Shown: in pieces, positions 54,292 to 62,998 of the stretch
How the letters are laid out: every line of letters begins with the position of its first letter
Numbering within the stretch: the first letter of the stretch is position 1
Assembly: GCA_049965715.1 (NCBI GenBank)
Contig: JBMFWA010000001.1
Coordinates: forward strand, 124,001-188,000
From: JAKAFX01 sp049965715
GTDB lineage: Archaea > Thermoplasmatota > Thermoplasmata > Thermoplasmatales > Thermoplasmataceae
Length of the DNA stretch: 64,000 nucleotides
Direction of reading: 5' to 3'
Made by a program: the position numbers and the translations under genes
Notes under the pieces: generated by a model
What the model was told of the DNA's origin: nothing
Seen by the model: the letters and a program-made list of their open reading frames with translations, nothing else
The model's database searches: none

Positions 54292-55335
54292 TCATAGCAC
54301 CGAGGTCACGTTCGACTTAAGGAATTTCTGCAGAATGTCCAGCGCTTCAGCAAGTTTTCCCGGGTCGGTTGTGTATCCAATCCTGAAGGCATGATCCTCA
54401 CCGAAATATTTTCCAGGCGTCACAAGAATACCCGTCTGCTGGAAAAGTCTGGAGGCAAGCGTGATAGAATCCTCCCTGCCTCTGTATCTCATGAAGACCG
54501 TTGTTGAATTCAGTCTCCTTTCCGGATCCGTAGTGCCTGCGTTTTCAAGAAACGCAGACATTATCTTCCTGTTTTCCAGGATTAGATTTCTGGCAACGGA
54601 TACGAATATATCCCTGTTGTTAAGGGCATAAAGTCCTGCCGCCAGTGAATAGACGGAGTTTTTCACGTTAATCACGTTCTTGATTTTCTTCAGCTCCTTT
54701 ATAACGTCAGGATCTGCAATCATCCATCCGGTTCTCAGATCGGACAGCCCGTAGAATTTCGTCAGGGTTCCCGAGGTTATAATCCCCCGGTCTTTTCTGT
54801 AGATGGTCTTTGGGGAGGACCAGCTGGCAAAATCTGAAAAGGTTTCAGAAACATACTTCACCGATCCGTTGCTGCTTCTGATGAAGTCCATCAGGTATCC
54901 TGAAGCTTTGATGGTGCCCTCAGGGTTATTTGGTGATGTCATCATAATGGAATCCCCTCCCTTCAGGACAGACTCAATATCCTGAGTTCCCACTTTTATT
55001 GTATCCTGGCCGATGAATTCAGGGGCCCTGATGACAGGTTCATATTCCGGGACGGGAATAACGGTTCTGGACGAATTGAGTTTCAGAAAGGATGCTGCAA
55101 GGTATATGGCTTCTGACCCGCCATTTACAGGGATCACATTCTCCTGACGCACTCCATACATCTCTGCGAGTTTATTTGTGAATCTATTCCTGATCTCTTC
55201 ATACCCTAGATCAATGGTTCCGGCATCCACCGCTATATTCCTCAAACTGTATCTGGGAACGCCGCTGGATGCCAGGTCATATCTGCAACTGGAAAGCCTG
55301 TCATCAAGCCAATTGAATATTTCAATATCTAACAT
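54292..55335 (-). CDS. PLP-dependent aminotransferase, class I/II (HisC-like)
   Basis: About 347 residues of the fold-type I aminotransferase family. The PLP-lysine region is SGTLTKFYGLSDLRTGWMIA, and the conserved N-P motif is TSPNNPEGT. The closest pattern is to histidinol-phosphate or L-threonine-O-3-phosphate transaminases, but the substrate is not clear. The frame opens with TTG at 55347; the ATG at 55335 sits about 26 bases below TTTAAG and is preferred. Cotranscription with the epimerase gene is likely. Confidence 0.83.
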   Translation of the reverse strand: MLDIEIFNWLDDRLSSCRYDLASSGVPRYSLRNIAVDAGTIDLGYEEIRNRFTNKLAEMYGVRQENVIPVNGGSEAIYLAASFLKLNSSRTVIPVPEYEPVIRAPEFIGQDTIKVGTQDIESVLKGGDSIMMTSPNNPEGTIKASGYLMDFIRSSNGSVKYVSETFSDFASWSSPKTIYRKDRGIITSGTLTKFYGLSDLRTGWMIADPDVIKELKKIKNVINVKNSVYSLAAGLYALNNRDIFVSVARNLILENRKIMSAFLENAGTTDPERRLNSTTVFMRYRGREDSITLASRLFQQTGILVTPGKYFGEDHAFRIGYTTDPGKLAEALDILQKFLKSNVTSVL

Positions 55336-55547
55336 ATGCCACAACAATAGTTCACTTTCTTAAATTGGTTTAGATTTGTCAGAATTCCCGCATTTTGCAA
55401 AAATCCTGCAGGGTATAAAGGAGGCTGCTGAAAACATGGGCGCCATCATATCCTGAGGTTTCTCCAAACTGGTTTGTGAAATATTGTGCACTACAGCACA
55501 ATCAAAAGATATGCTGGGACGCGAGAGATTCAATGATTACAGAGGGA

Positions 55548-55620
55548 AGCCACTGGAGGGTTTCGATCCCCCGACCTACTGATTACAAATCAGTTGCTCT
55601 GCCGACTGAGCTACAGTGGC
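55548..55620 (-). tRNA. tRNA-Thr (anticodon TGT)
   Basis: Minus-strand cloverleaf: acceptor GCCACTG with CAGTGGC, D-arm TAGCTCAGTCGGCAGAGCA, anticodon arm CTGATTTGTAATCAG with TGT, T-arm GGGGGATCGAAACCC. CCA not encoded; no intron. Differs from the CGT isoacceptor at 18877 by a few bases. Confidence 0.95.
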
Positions 55621-55718
55621 GCGCTTCCTAAGAGACACGACCCTATAGGAATGTTTGTATTATATTTTTTTAGTGATGGCATAAAGAAACGCTATGTACA
55701 AAGAAGTGATTGCTACTT

Positions 55719-56306
55719 ATGATTGATATAAGCTTGCCATTGAGAAACGGGATCATAACTTTCCCGGGCGATATGCCATATGAGGAATACGAATTCAAGA
55801 CCTATAAGAAGGACAAGGTTCACATTACCAGAGTCATAATGGAGACACACAGTGGCACCCATTTTGACGCTCCATTTCATATGATCGAAAATGGAAAGAA
55901 GGCATCAGAAATCGATATAGAGAGATTCATCGGAAAGGCAACAGTGGTGGAGGTCAAGGGAGACGAAATAGATGCCAGGGACATCCCGGACAACGTTGAA
56001 AAAATTGTACTTTTCAAGACAAAGAATTCCGGCCTTTATTCAGAATTCAGAACGGACTTTACGTATCTTAATCTTGCAGGCGCAAAGAAACTTGTCGCAC
56101 ACGGTGTCAAGGTGGTTGGCATAGATTACCTGTCAGTTGAAAAGTTCCACAGCAACAGGGAGGTTCACATAACACTGCTCTCCAACGATGCTGTCATAAT
56201 CGAAGGACTGTACCTGAAGGACGTTACTCCGGGAACATACGACTTTGTATGCCTTCCTTTAAAAATGGGACAGGACGGCGCACCATGCAGGGCTGTCCTC
56301 CTCTAA
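55719..56306 (+). CDS. Cyclase family protein (kynurenine formamidase-like)
   Basis: A 195-residue metal-dependent hydrolase. The signature HSGTHFDAPFHMI (about residues 45-57) supplies the HxGTHxDxPxH metal ligands, and the middle ETHSGT context is standard. The frame opens with TTG at 55710; the ATG at 55719 follows GTGATT. Such proteins hydrolyse N-formylkynurenine or related amides and cyclic substrates; which one is unclear here. Confidence 0.85.
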   Translation: MIDISLPLRNGIITFPGDMPYEEYEFKTYKKDKVHITRVIMETHSGTHFDAPFHMIENGKKASEIDIERFIGKATVVEVKGDEIDARDIPDNVEKIVLFKTKNSGLYSEFRTDFTYLNLAGAKKLVAHGVKVVGIDYLSVEKFHSNREVHITLLSNDAVIIEGLYLKDVTPGTYDFVCLPLKMGQDGAPCRAVLL

Positions 56307-56544
56307 CAACCCTGTTTCATGTGAGATCTGGAGTGAGATCCACCTGTCATTCATCCATATGGCAACGTCCTGAGCGTGCTATTCTTGTCACGGTAAAGCG
56401 GCATACATAGTGGAAGAGTCATTAGTATACCGTCAGAATCACATATTACTCCCAAAAAAGGCTTTCCGGAATTATTTTGGGGCAATTTTCCTTCTGGCCC
56501 GCCTCCACAAAAATTTATATCTCTATTACAGTAATGAGTCCACA

Positions 56545-56889
56545 TTGGAAAACAGGAAAGATGATCCATCACGGGAAAACGGGGATACCGCCAAGATCAA
56601 CCACCTCCTTGAACAGAGATGGAAACTGAGGGATGTCCCCGTAAACGAAAAGATGCATTACGGAAAGCTGGTGATACGATGGATCATACCTATTGCTCTC
56701 ATTGTAATCCTGTTATCTCTGGCCTTTGAGATGGGGCTCGGTTCAGTCCTTGTCACGTTCCTGATTTACATCACAATTGGTTACATTTTCATAATGCTGA
56801 TCTACGTATTCATGACAGGCACGAGCATTTCGGAGTCTGTTTCAAGATCACTGAGAAGGAGTGGACTGATCAAATACAAGAAAAAGTAA
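56545..56889 (+). CDS. Membrane protein of unknown function
   Basis: About 114 residues: a soluble charged N-terminus (LENRKDDPSRENGDTAKINH), then two membrane helices (LVIRWIIPIALIVILLSLAF and VTFLIYITIGYIFIMLIYVF), then a basic tail. A TATA-like TTTATAT at 56514 places the TTG at 56545 about 28 bases downstream, so a leaderless TTG start is likely; the longer frame from ATG at 56410 is the alternative. No family recognised. Confidence 0.55.
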   Translation: MENRKDDPSRENGDTAKINHLLEQRWKLRDVPVNEKMHYGKLVIRWIIPIALIVILLSLAFEMGLGSVLVTFLIYITIGYIFIMLIYVFMTGTSISESVSRSLRRSGLIKYKKK

Positions 56890-56901
56890 TTTTCAGGTAG
56901 A

Positions 56902-57801
56902 TCAGAAGAGGTATCCCAGCGCGAATCCTATGAGCGGCGAAAGAATCCAGGTGATTACCACTATTAAAAAAGGCTTCAGGTAGATGGCCTTGTATTTGTA
57001 TGAGAGACCTGTGCCCAGAACGCTTGATGTAAGCGTCTGCGTGTTCGATAGTGGGACTCCAACAAAGGTTGCAGCTTCAACTGCTGCAGAGGATACAAGC
57101 AGCGATATCATCGCATTCGAGTATCTCATGGAGTACATCTCCTCACCCACTCTCTTGATCACTCCTGCCCCAAGGGTCATTGTTCCGAATATGATGCCAA
57201 TCACCATGATCAGGAGAATCAGAGGCGTTATTCCGGCGACAGCCCCTATGAGACCCAGTGTGTTGGCTCCCAGAGTGAATGCGGTGAAAAATGAGATCAC
57301 TATCAGCGCAATCTTGGACAGATATGCGGTCCTCCATGGATTCTTGAAATTGTGGTCGCTCATCTTCCTGCTTGCATACATGGAGATTAAGATGGAAAGG
57401 ATCGGGGCGAAGACCCATGCGGAAATAAGCAGGAGGATGTAGCTGCCTGATACACTGTAGCTGATTCTGTATGAGACCCCTACTGCCGTGCCCACAAGAG
57501 CCATGGTCAGGGACAGTGGCGATCGAAGGAACGTTGCCACCACGAAGAGTATCAGGGATATGAAAAGAACATAGGCAACTATTGGTGGGGTCCGCTCCAT
57601 AATTGATGTGGCAGCCTTGTTGAGGAATGTGCCCTCAAGCAGAAGTCCGGACGAGAATCCCAGTATTCCAATGATCTGGCCCACAAGCTTGCTGGTTATT
57701 CTGGCGCCAATGAGCGTTCCGACCGCAGCGGAAAGATTGTTTCCTGCCACAAAAGCAGTCAGTAGCCCGGTAAGCACTGCAACCAGAATGAAGAATATCA
57801 T
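56902..57801 (-). CDS. Inorganic phosphate transporter, PiT family
   Basis: A 299-residue PiT/Pho-4 permease with about nine membrane helices. The PiT repeat occurs twice: FVAGNNLSAAVGTLIGARIT near the N-terminus and VGVPLSNTQTLTSSVLGTGL near residue 250. Imports phosphate with cation symport. The DUF47 gene that follows in transcription order lies just upstream by four bases, a pairing that is standard. Confidence 0.92.
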   Translation of the reverse strand: MIFFILVAVLTGLLTAFVAGNNLSAAVGTLIGARITSKLVGQIIGILGFSSGLLLEGTFLNKAATSIMERTPPIVAYVLFISLILFVVATFLRSPLSLTMALVGTAVGVSYRISYSVSGSYILLLISAWVFAPILSILISMYASRKMSDHNFKNPWRTAYLSKIALIVISFFTAFTLGANTLGLIGAVAGITPLILLIMVIGIIFGTMTLGAGVIKRVGEEMYSMRYSNAMISLLVSSAAVEAATFVGVPLSNTQTLTSSVLGTGLSYKYKAIYLKPFLIVVITWILSPLIGFALGYLF

Positions 57802-57805
57802 AATC

Positions 57806-58489
57806 TCATTTCGTGAGAGAGGTCACAATCGTAAGCACTATGTCGGAAATATCCTCACAATCGTCCAGCAGATCATCAACCTTGTGAACAACATTGGTCA
57901 GGTGGTTAAAGGAGAGATATGACAGACTCGTGGACTTTCGATAGAGATCGTCGATGAGATCATCCTTGTATTCGTCGACCTTCTCCTCGTCAGTTTCTAT
58001 GGCAAGCCTGAATTTTTTCATCTCCTGGATATCCTTGGAGAGAAGCATTCCCTTCAGGGATTCAAGGGCCAGGGAATCGGTTTCCAGCATCTTTCCGAAT
58101 ACTGAATATGATTTCAGGATCAGTTGTTTCTCGGTATCGGGATAATTTTCCACGGCAAATGACATTCTCTTGATTTCCCGGCTTATGAAGTATGACGTGT
58201 CCAGCAGGGTGTCACATTTCTCTATGAGCTCGGACAGGTTACTCATGAGGGTGGAACTTATTGCACCATTGGTGATCTCATGCTTGAGATTCATTGTCAT
58301 GACATCACCCTCTTTTTCCAGATCCCTTATTGCGATGTTGGCCAGCTTGATTTTTTCTGGAGAACCCGTCATTGCTTCCCTGAGATTTTCTTCAGCAAGT
58401 TTGGCTTTTTCTATGTAGGTTATTATTTCCTCCAGAACGTGTCTTTCCCCGACAACCATCAATTTTTTGAGGAAATTGTAATTAACCAT
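57806..58489 (-). CDS. DUF47 (PhoU-like) phosphate-transport accessory protein
   Basis: A 227-residue helical protein of the DUF47/Pit-accessory family: LANIAIRDLEKEGDVMTMNL and LDTSYFISREIKRMSFAVEN are typical of its two helical bundles, with metal-binding E/D pairs. It probably modulates the PiT transporter encoded four bases downstream. First gene of the two-gene operon. Confidence 0.92.
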   Translation of the reverse strand: MVNYNFLKKLMVVGERHVLEEIITYIEKAKLAEENLREAMTGSPEKIKLANIAIRDLEKEGDVMTMNLKHEITNGAISSTLMSNLSELIEKCDTLLDTSYFISREIKRMSFAVENYPDTEKQLILKSYSVFGKMLETDSLALESLKGMLLSKDIQEMKKFRLAIETDEEKVDEYKDDLIDDLYRKSTSLSYLSFNHLTNVVHKVDDLLDDCEDISDIVLTIVTSLTK

Positions 58490-58695
58490 TCACCAGACAT
58501 CGTTAACATGTATAAATTACCTTTTAAGCAGGGCATTGCACAAATATTTCTGTGGAGACCACACATGACTGCTCCGGAGACAAATATCTCCATAATACTA
58601 TATTCGGAAAATTTTGATACTGATCTCCATCTGGACAGGTCTCCTCAAAAAGCGTGACAAAATAGTCTTATAAAGATGCATAAACTGACCCCTCA

Positions 58696-59322
58696 TTGTC
58701 TGATCTCCTGTTCTTCCTGACCGTGATTGCTGCCATATTCGCAATACTGAACCCCATAGGCGCTGTTCCAATACTCGTCTCCCTCACCGAAGGCTATTCA
58801 ACCAGGGAAAGGCTTGGAGTAATAAGGAAAAGTATTCTTGTGGCCGCGGGAATGGTCCTTGGTTTCATGTTTTTGGGAACCTATATCTTCAGCGCTTTTG
58901 GCATAGATATATTCGATTTCCAGATTGCCGGTGGCATACTTGTCTTCAAGGTTGCTTTTGACATGCTGCAGGGAAGGACATCAAACACAAAACTGACTGC
59001 AGATGAACAGGAGGAATCGCATCAGAGGGAGGCCATTGGGGTTACGCCAATAGGAACGCCTCTTCTTGCAGGACCGGGCTCCATAACCACTGCCATAATC
59101 TACTTCAACCTCAAGAGCGTTGACCTGCTCGACAAGATCCTGGTGATAGCGGCAATTGCCATAGTGATGATCGTGAGCTACTTCATACTGCGCTATTCGC
59201 TTCCGCTGTTCAGGAGACTTGGAAAGACGGGGTCCCTGATTATCAGCAGGATAATGGGTCTGCTCATCGCATCAATAGGCGTGGGTTTTGTTGTGGCAGG
59301 TATAATCGGGATATTCGGATGA
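58696..59322 (+). CDS. MarC family membrane protein
   Basis: A 208-residue protein with six membrane helices. It has the MarC/UPF0056 N-terminus FFLTVIAAIFAILNPIGAVP and the repeat-like GVTPIGTPLLAGPGSITTAI. TTG at 58696 lies about 25 bases downstream of CTTATAAAG, so the transcript is leaderless. MarC proteins were once linked to multiple antibiotic resistance, but the role is not known. Confidence 0.86.
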   Translation: MSDLLFFLTVIAAIFAILNPIGAVPILVSLTEGYSTRERLGVIRKSILVAAGMVLGFMFLGTYIFSAFGIDIFDFQIAGGILVFKVAFDMLQGRTSNTKLTADEQEESHQREAIGVTPIGTPLLAGPGSITTAIIYFNLKSVDLLDKILVIAAIAIVMIVSYFILRYSLPLFRRLGKTGSLIISRIMGLLIASIGVGFVVAGIIGIFG

Positions 59323-59340
59323 AAAACCATTTCGCATGGA

Positions 59341-60033
59341 TCAGATAAGGCTGGAAACAAGGTCGTATATTCTCCGGAAGTCTGACGCTTTAATCTGGCC
59401 TTCTGCAGTTGCAGTTTCGTCCATGGCGTAACTGAGATCGGAAGCATAGACTGCAGATATTATTCGTAAAAAAGAATTTGAGGCACCCATTGGAATGAAT
59501 GACACAGGCCTGTCGACAGATTTCCTGAATTTGAGAATCTTTGGAATGTCGCTGAAAAATCTTGAGGGTTCCGGGTATCTGATGGCTACCTTGAAAATGT
59601 CGCAGTCGCAGGATCCAATTTTGGAGAGTATGCTGTTCACCGATTCATGAGAAAATGCGTGATAGGACAGAATAACCTTGCTTTTGCCTTCATAATCCTG
59701 AATGGAATTGCAGGCAGAATAATCGACATCAACAGCAGGAGCTTCAAGATCAATTGCAAGCCGGTAGATTTTCTTCAGCCTGTCACCATCGTCGGACCTG
59801 AAGGTGAAGATGTAATCGACACTCCTGTCTGAAAGATTCATGATCAGGCGTTCCAGATCTTTCATATCGATCAAATCGAACATATCGTACCTGATCTCGT
59901 ACAGCGAGTTCTTATCATAGTGCCCGGATTCGAACCTTGATATTATGTCACCGGCATCATGACCGAATATTGAGACTGCAAGCGGTCCCCTTGTGGATCC
60001 GATGGTAAACTTTCCTATCTTCACCGATCTCAT
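59341..60033 (-). CDS. aroD: 3-dehydroquinate dehydratase, type I
   Basis: A 230-residue type I DHQase, the third step of the shikimate pathway. The active-site features are the Lys in IFKVAIRYPEPS (Schiff-base lysine), a Glu/His pair in KVILSYHAFSHES and FTFRSDDGDRLKKIYRLAI, in normal order. The ATG at 60033 follows GGTAAGTGA and is preferred to the GTG two codons upstream. Other shikimate genes are not in view. Confidence 0.88.
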   Translation of the reverse strand: MRSVKIGKFTIGSTRGPLAVSIFGHDAGDIISRFESGHYDKNSLYEIRYDMFDLIDMKDLERLIMNLSDRSVDYIFTFRSDDGDRLKKIYRLAIDLEAPAVDVDYSACNSIQDYEGKSKVILSYHAFSHESVNSILSKIGSCDCDIFKVAIRYPEPSRFFSDIPKILKFRKSVDRPVSFIPMGASNSFLRIISAVYASDLSYAMDETATAEGQIKASDFRRIYDLVSSLI

Positions 60034-60173
60034 ATTCACTTACCGATTCTTTCTAGTTATTCTGTACACAGGCTTAAATGCTTTTCTCTGAAATTATCTT
60101 TGGGTATTACCGGATCACCTTTCTGATTAGCAAAAATACATATTGACTAAAATTCTGTAAGTTTGAATGGATT

Positions 60174-60623
60174 ATGTTTAAGATCACAATAATTTCATCG
60201 CCGACAAGAGTAGTTTCTGACGACCTGGACAGGAATATTGCCTACTTTCTATCTGACATTGGATACATACCCAGACTCAGCCCCGATACAGATATGAGCT
60301 CGATCACAGCTTCCGCTTACTTCAGGCTCTTCAAGGAGTGTTTTCTCCTGAACAGCGACAGGAGGTGGAGCGGCGACGAGCTGATGTCGTATCTGAAAAC
60401 CAGCAGGACCACTCTTTACAGGCACCTCAACAAGCTTAAATCTCTGGATATTCTGGAAGAAACCCAGGAGGGGAAGACGAAGAAATACAGGATCAGGTCC
60501 GGGGATCTTCTGAAGGCGTGGGGATGGGTCGAAGTGAACCTGAAAATAGCACTTGAGGGCTACAAAAAGAATGCAGAACGGATCGCCTATCTCCTGAACA
60601 ACCGAACCACACAGAAGCCATAG
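60174..60623 (+). CDS. Winged-helix transcriptional regulator
   Basis: A 149-residue protein. Residues 70-110 are a winged helix: WSGDELMSYLKTSRTTLYRH then LNKLKSLDILEETQEGKTKK YRI, of the ArsR/DeoR type. The N-terminal 55 residues are unknown. It lies between aroD and the eL41 gene and is transcribed away from aroD. No target is evident. Confidence 0.72.
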   Translation: MFKITIISSPTRVVSDDLDRNIAYFLSDIGYIPRLSPDTDMSSITASAYFRLFKECFLLNSDRRWSGDELMSYLKTSRTTLYRHLNKLKSLDILEETQEGKTKKYRIRSGDLLKAWGWVEVNLKIALEGYKKNAERIAYLLNNRTTQKP

Positions 60624-60725
60624 GAAAATATACTCCCGCATTAACACGGAACATTCAAAATATGGATAAAATCAGAAATCAGTCAGGATCAGAAATGGAA
60701 TAAAATGGCAGAGAAATATCCTGCC

Positions 60726-60833
60726 TTAACTCTTGTTGGCCTTTCTGGCCCTCTTGAGTCTTCTTATTCGCTTCTTTCTCCATTTCCAGCGCATGTTACC
60801 GCGCTTTTTCCAGTCTCTTGAACTTCTCTTCAA
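60726..60833 (-). CDS. rpl41e: Ribosomal protein eL41
   Basis: A 35-codon gene starting with TTG at 60833: KRSSRDWKKRGNMRWKWRKK then RIRRLKRARKANKS. This is eL41, the tiny Arg/Lys-rich helical protein that sits at the large-small subunit interface; the longer archaeal N-terminus before MRWKW is what makes the TTG start right. GAGGTG lies five bases before the TTG. It is missed by length-limited gene callers. An ATG-only start at MRWKW would give 22 residues. Confidence 0.85.
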   Translation of the reverse strand: MKRSSRDWKKRGNMRWKWRKKRIRRLKRARKANKS

Positions 60834-61154
60834 ATTAACACCTCAAACATTGACATGGTCAGAAAATCTATCTGAACTGCATGTTTCAATCTGAATTTTT
60901 CACAATGCTAACGTTATATATAATCGTATTTCCGTACCGGGAATATTCCGGAAAAGTCCAACGGCATCGCAGCAGGAGAGTGTATTCCCGCAACGGCCAG
61001 TTCCAGAAGATCGCCAAAAATTAAACAGTATCAAAAATCGTTGTAATGAGAAGTTTGTTCTGTTATGAAAACATCGGAGAACAAATAATTCAACGAATTT
61101 GTTGAGCAATCAAAAAAAGTTTCTGGAACTCATTCGAGTTCCATTTTTTCAGAC
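60834..61154. other. Intergenic region between eL41 and PadR genes
   Basis: About 320 bases. It holds the eL41 ribosome binding site and probably its promoter (TTATATATAATCG at about 60913, minus-strand reading TATATATAA), and at the left of padR the hairpin at 61125-61142. No reading frame of interest. Confidence 0.4.
61125..61142. terminator. Bidirectional hairpin terminator
   Basis: GGAACTC and GAGTTCC form a perfect seven-base stem with an ATTC loop. T-rich runs follow on both strands (ATTTTTTC on plus; AGAAACTTTTTTTG on minus). It lies 12 bases after the PadR stop codon, so it should end padR transcription. Confidence 0.6.
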
Positions 61155-61643
61155 TCAGTTTATGTTGAGTATTTTGCGTATCCTCTTCTCCAGTTCCTCG
61201 AGTCTGGGCAGATCAGGTTTCAACTCATCGCCAAGGTCCTCAAAGTACCGGATATAGGATTCCATCTCTGAAAGCATGTCTGAAGCAGTGAGTGCCCTCT
61301 GTCCTATGGAGAATCCTCTCATTGCGCCCCTCCTGAAGGAGAGCTCATTCTTTCCCTGGTCTGTGAGTTCATATTTTCCGCTTTCAAGCTTCCTTATGAA
61401 CCCGCTGCTCTCAAGATCTGACAGCAACGGATATACCGATCCCGGACTGGGCTTCCACCAGCCGTTGGTCCTGTCTGTCATGATCTTTATTATTTCAGAT
61501 CCCTTTCTTGGTTCCTCTGCTATGAGCTCCAGCGCAAGGGTCCTCAGACCCCTGAATCCGTTTCTTCCAGCTCCTCTCTGATGATTTCTGCAATCTCCGG
61601 TGTCTCCCATCATTCCATGGTCATGTCTGTAATGTCCATACAT
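61155..61643 (-). CDS. PadR family transcriptional regulator
   Basis: A 162-residue PadR protein. After a Gly/His-rich N-terminus (MYGHYRHDHGMMGDTGDCRN) comes the winged helix LALELIAEEPRKGSEIIKIM, PSPGSVYPLLSDLESSGFIR and YELTDQGKNEL, then the helical C-terminal dimerisation part. The His/Cys-rich start could bind metal. Its promoter contains two copies of an ATATCG-5-CGATAT operator (61662-61702), so it most likely represses itself. Another target is not evident. Confidence 0.88.
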   Translation of the reverse strand: MYGHYRHDHGMMGDTGDCRNHQRGAGRNGFRGLRTLALELIAEEPRKGSEIIKIMTDRTNGWWKPSPGSVYPLLSDLESSGFIRKLESGKYELTDQGKNELSFRRGAMRGFSIGQRALTASDMLSEMESYIRYFEDLGDELKPDLPRLEELEKRIRKILNIN

Positions 61644-61661
61644 TTTTTATCACCATATACC

Positions 61662-61702
61662 ATATCGAAAACCGATATATAAGGATATCGTTTTCCGATA
61701 TC
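61662..61702. promoter_or_regulatory. Two tandem inverted-repeat operators before padR
   Basis: ATATCG-AAAAC-CGATAT (61662-61678) and GATATCG-TTTTC-CGATATC (61684-61702) are near-identical inverted repeats, centre to centre 23 bases apart, so they lie on the same DNA face about two turns apart. They flank or overlap the TATA region of the PadR gene at 61643. PadR family operators often have ATGT-8-ACAT, but this arrangement fits a dimeric winged helix. Identity as PadR site inferred. Confidence 0.6.
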
Positions 61703-61867
61703 ATTATTCGATATTGTTCCAGTGTTCCGTAAAAAAGCTATTCTGCATTCATTTGAGTGATCGTTCTCCATAAATTATTGATTTCAGTTTGAATGAATTC
61801 GACTGCGAAATCATATAAACGAACCTTGCAAATCAACACTTACGGGTTGAAGCACAGGAATAGAGAA

Positions 61868-62998
61868 TCAAAGCAGGCCATTGTTCCTTTGCGATTTGAC
61901 AGCAGCAACTCCCACGGCATCGATCAGCGCAACTGGAGGTAGATGTTCGATCGATCCGTCTCCAATCTCAGAGTTTATATCGTCCACAATCCGGTTGATG
62001 GTATTAGATACCCTGCTGGGTGATAGAACATAAAGTTGCTGCTGCTTTCCGCTGTATTCATCAATGGTGCCCAGCCTGATTATCTCGTATCTTTCAGATA
62101 GTTCATGGAATTTTTTTATGATCGGATTATTTATCACGCCAGTGAAAAGCCTGTCACTAACAGAAATGGGTTTCAAAGTATCAGTCAGTTGATCCGGAAC
62201 CTGTTTCGAAAAGTGATAGATTGCACCAAGATAGCCATTGGAATAGATGTTCTTATGATACCTTTCCCAGGATCCTTTTCCTGCAGCCAGTCTTACGGCC
62301 TCGTCAAGATTGTGATCTATCCTGAACCTGTAAATGGTGAAGATGCAGTACCTTGATATCCTTCCCAGAGTATTTATCAGGGAACTGGAATCCCCGATGT
62401 ATCCAAGCGCAACATCGCTGTGTTTTTCGGAGATATCCATCAGGCACCTTGATATCCCGGCGGTATCCGAGACATGGAACCTGAAGGCAAATTTCATCGT
62501 GTTTTCGCAGAGTTCCACAGGCTCCACAACGGTGCTGGGAATGGAAGAGATACGTTTCAGGATTTCAATGAGAACATCATCCTCAGCCTCATACATGTGC
62601 AGGTCTTTTCGCGAATAATCCGGATTGTCATATAGCTGCCTGGCCGCGTTTTTCTTCTCCTCTGAACTGACAATATACCTGATAACCACCCTGTCCCCCA
62701 TGAGGCTTATAGATCCTATGGATCTCTGCAGCCTCCTGCAGGAAGCATACTTAGGCGGGTTCGGAAACTTATAGGTGATCCTTGCCTCCCTGGTGAGATT
62801 GGATATCAGACCTTCGCTGCCCAGGTCAAAATTGTCAATCAGCAAGGGAAACCGCCCCCTTCCAGAATCCCTGCCTGAGTGAAAATAAAGATGTAAAATT
62901 GATTCCTGAAACAGTTCGCTCTTTGTACATGAATAATGAAGTTTATCTAGATACTTATAGGATAAACCTAATAAATTCCGGTCAATTCCAGCTTCCAT
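61868..62998 (-). CDS. Unknown protein, paralogue of the upstream gene
   Basis: A 376-residue soluble protein with no recognised domain. Over the last 220 residues it aligns with the product of 62968-63900: FRFH, Y-x-G-x-S, N-T-x-G-x-I-S, WERYHK, a Tyr/Ser segment and then IRLGTIDEYSGK with VLSPSRVSNTI. The first 90 residues are unrelated. It overlaps the upstream gene by 31 bases, so the two form a coupled operon. The fold looks like mixed alpha/beta; function unknown. Confidence 0.65.
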   Translation of the reverse strand: MEAGIDRNLLGLSYKYLDKLHYSCTKSELFQESILHLYFHSGRDSGRGRFPLLIDNFDLGSEGLISNLTREARITYKFPNPPKYASCRRLQRSIGSISLMGDRVVIRYIVSSEEKKNAARQLYDNPDYSRKDLHMYEAEDDVLIEILKRISSIPSTVVEPVELCENTMKFAFRFHVSDTAGISRCLMDISEKHSDVALGYIGDSSSLINTLGRISRYCIFTIYRFRIDHNLDEAVRLAAGKGSWERYHKNIYSNGYLGAIYHFSKQVPDQLTDTLKPISVSDRLFTGVINNPIIKKFHELSERYEIIRLGTIDEYSGKQQQLYVLSPSRVSNTINRIVDDINSEIGDGSIEHLPPVALIDAVGVAAVKSQRNNGLL

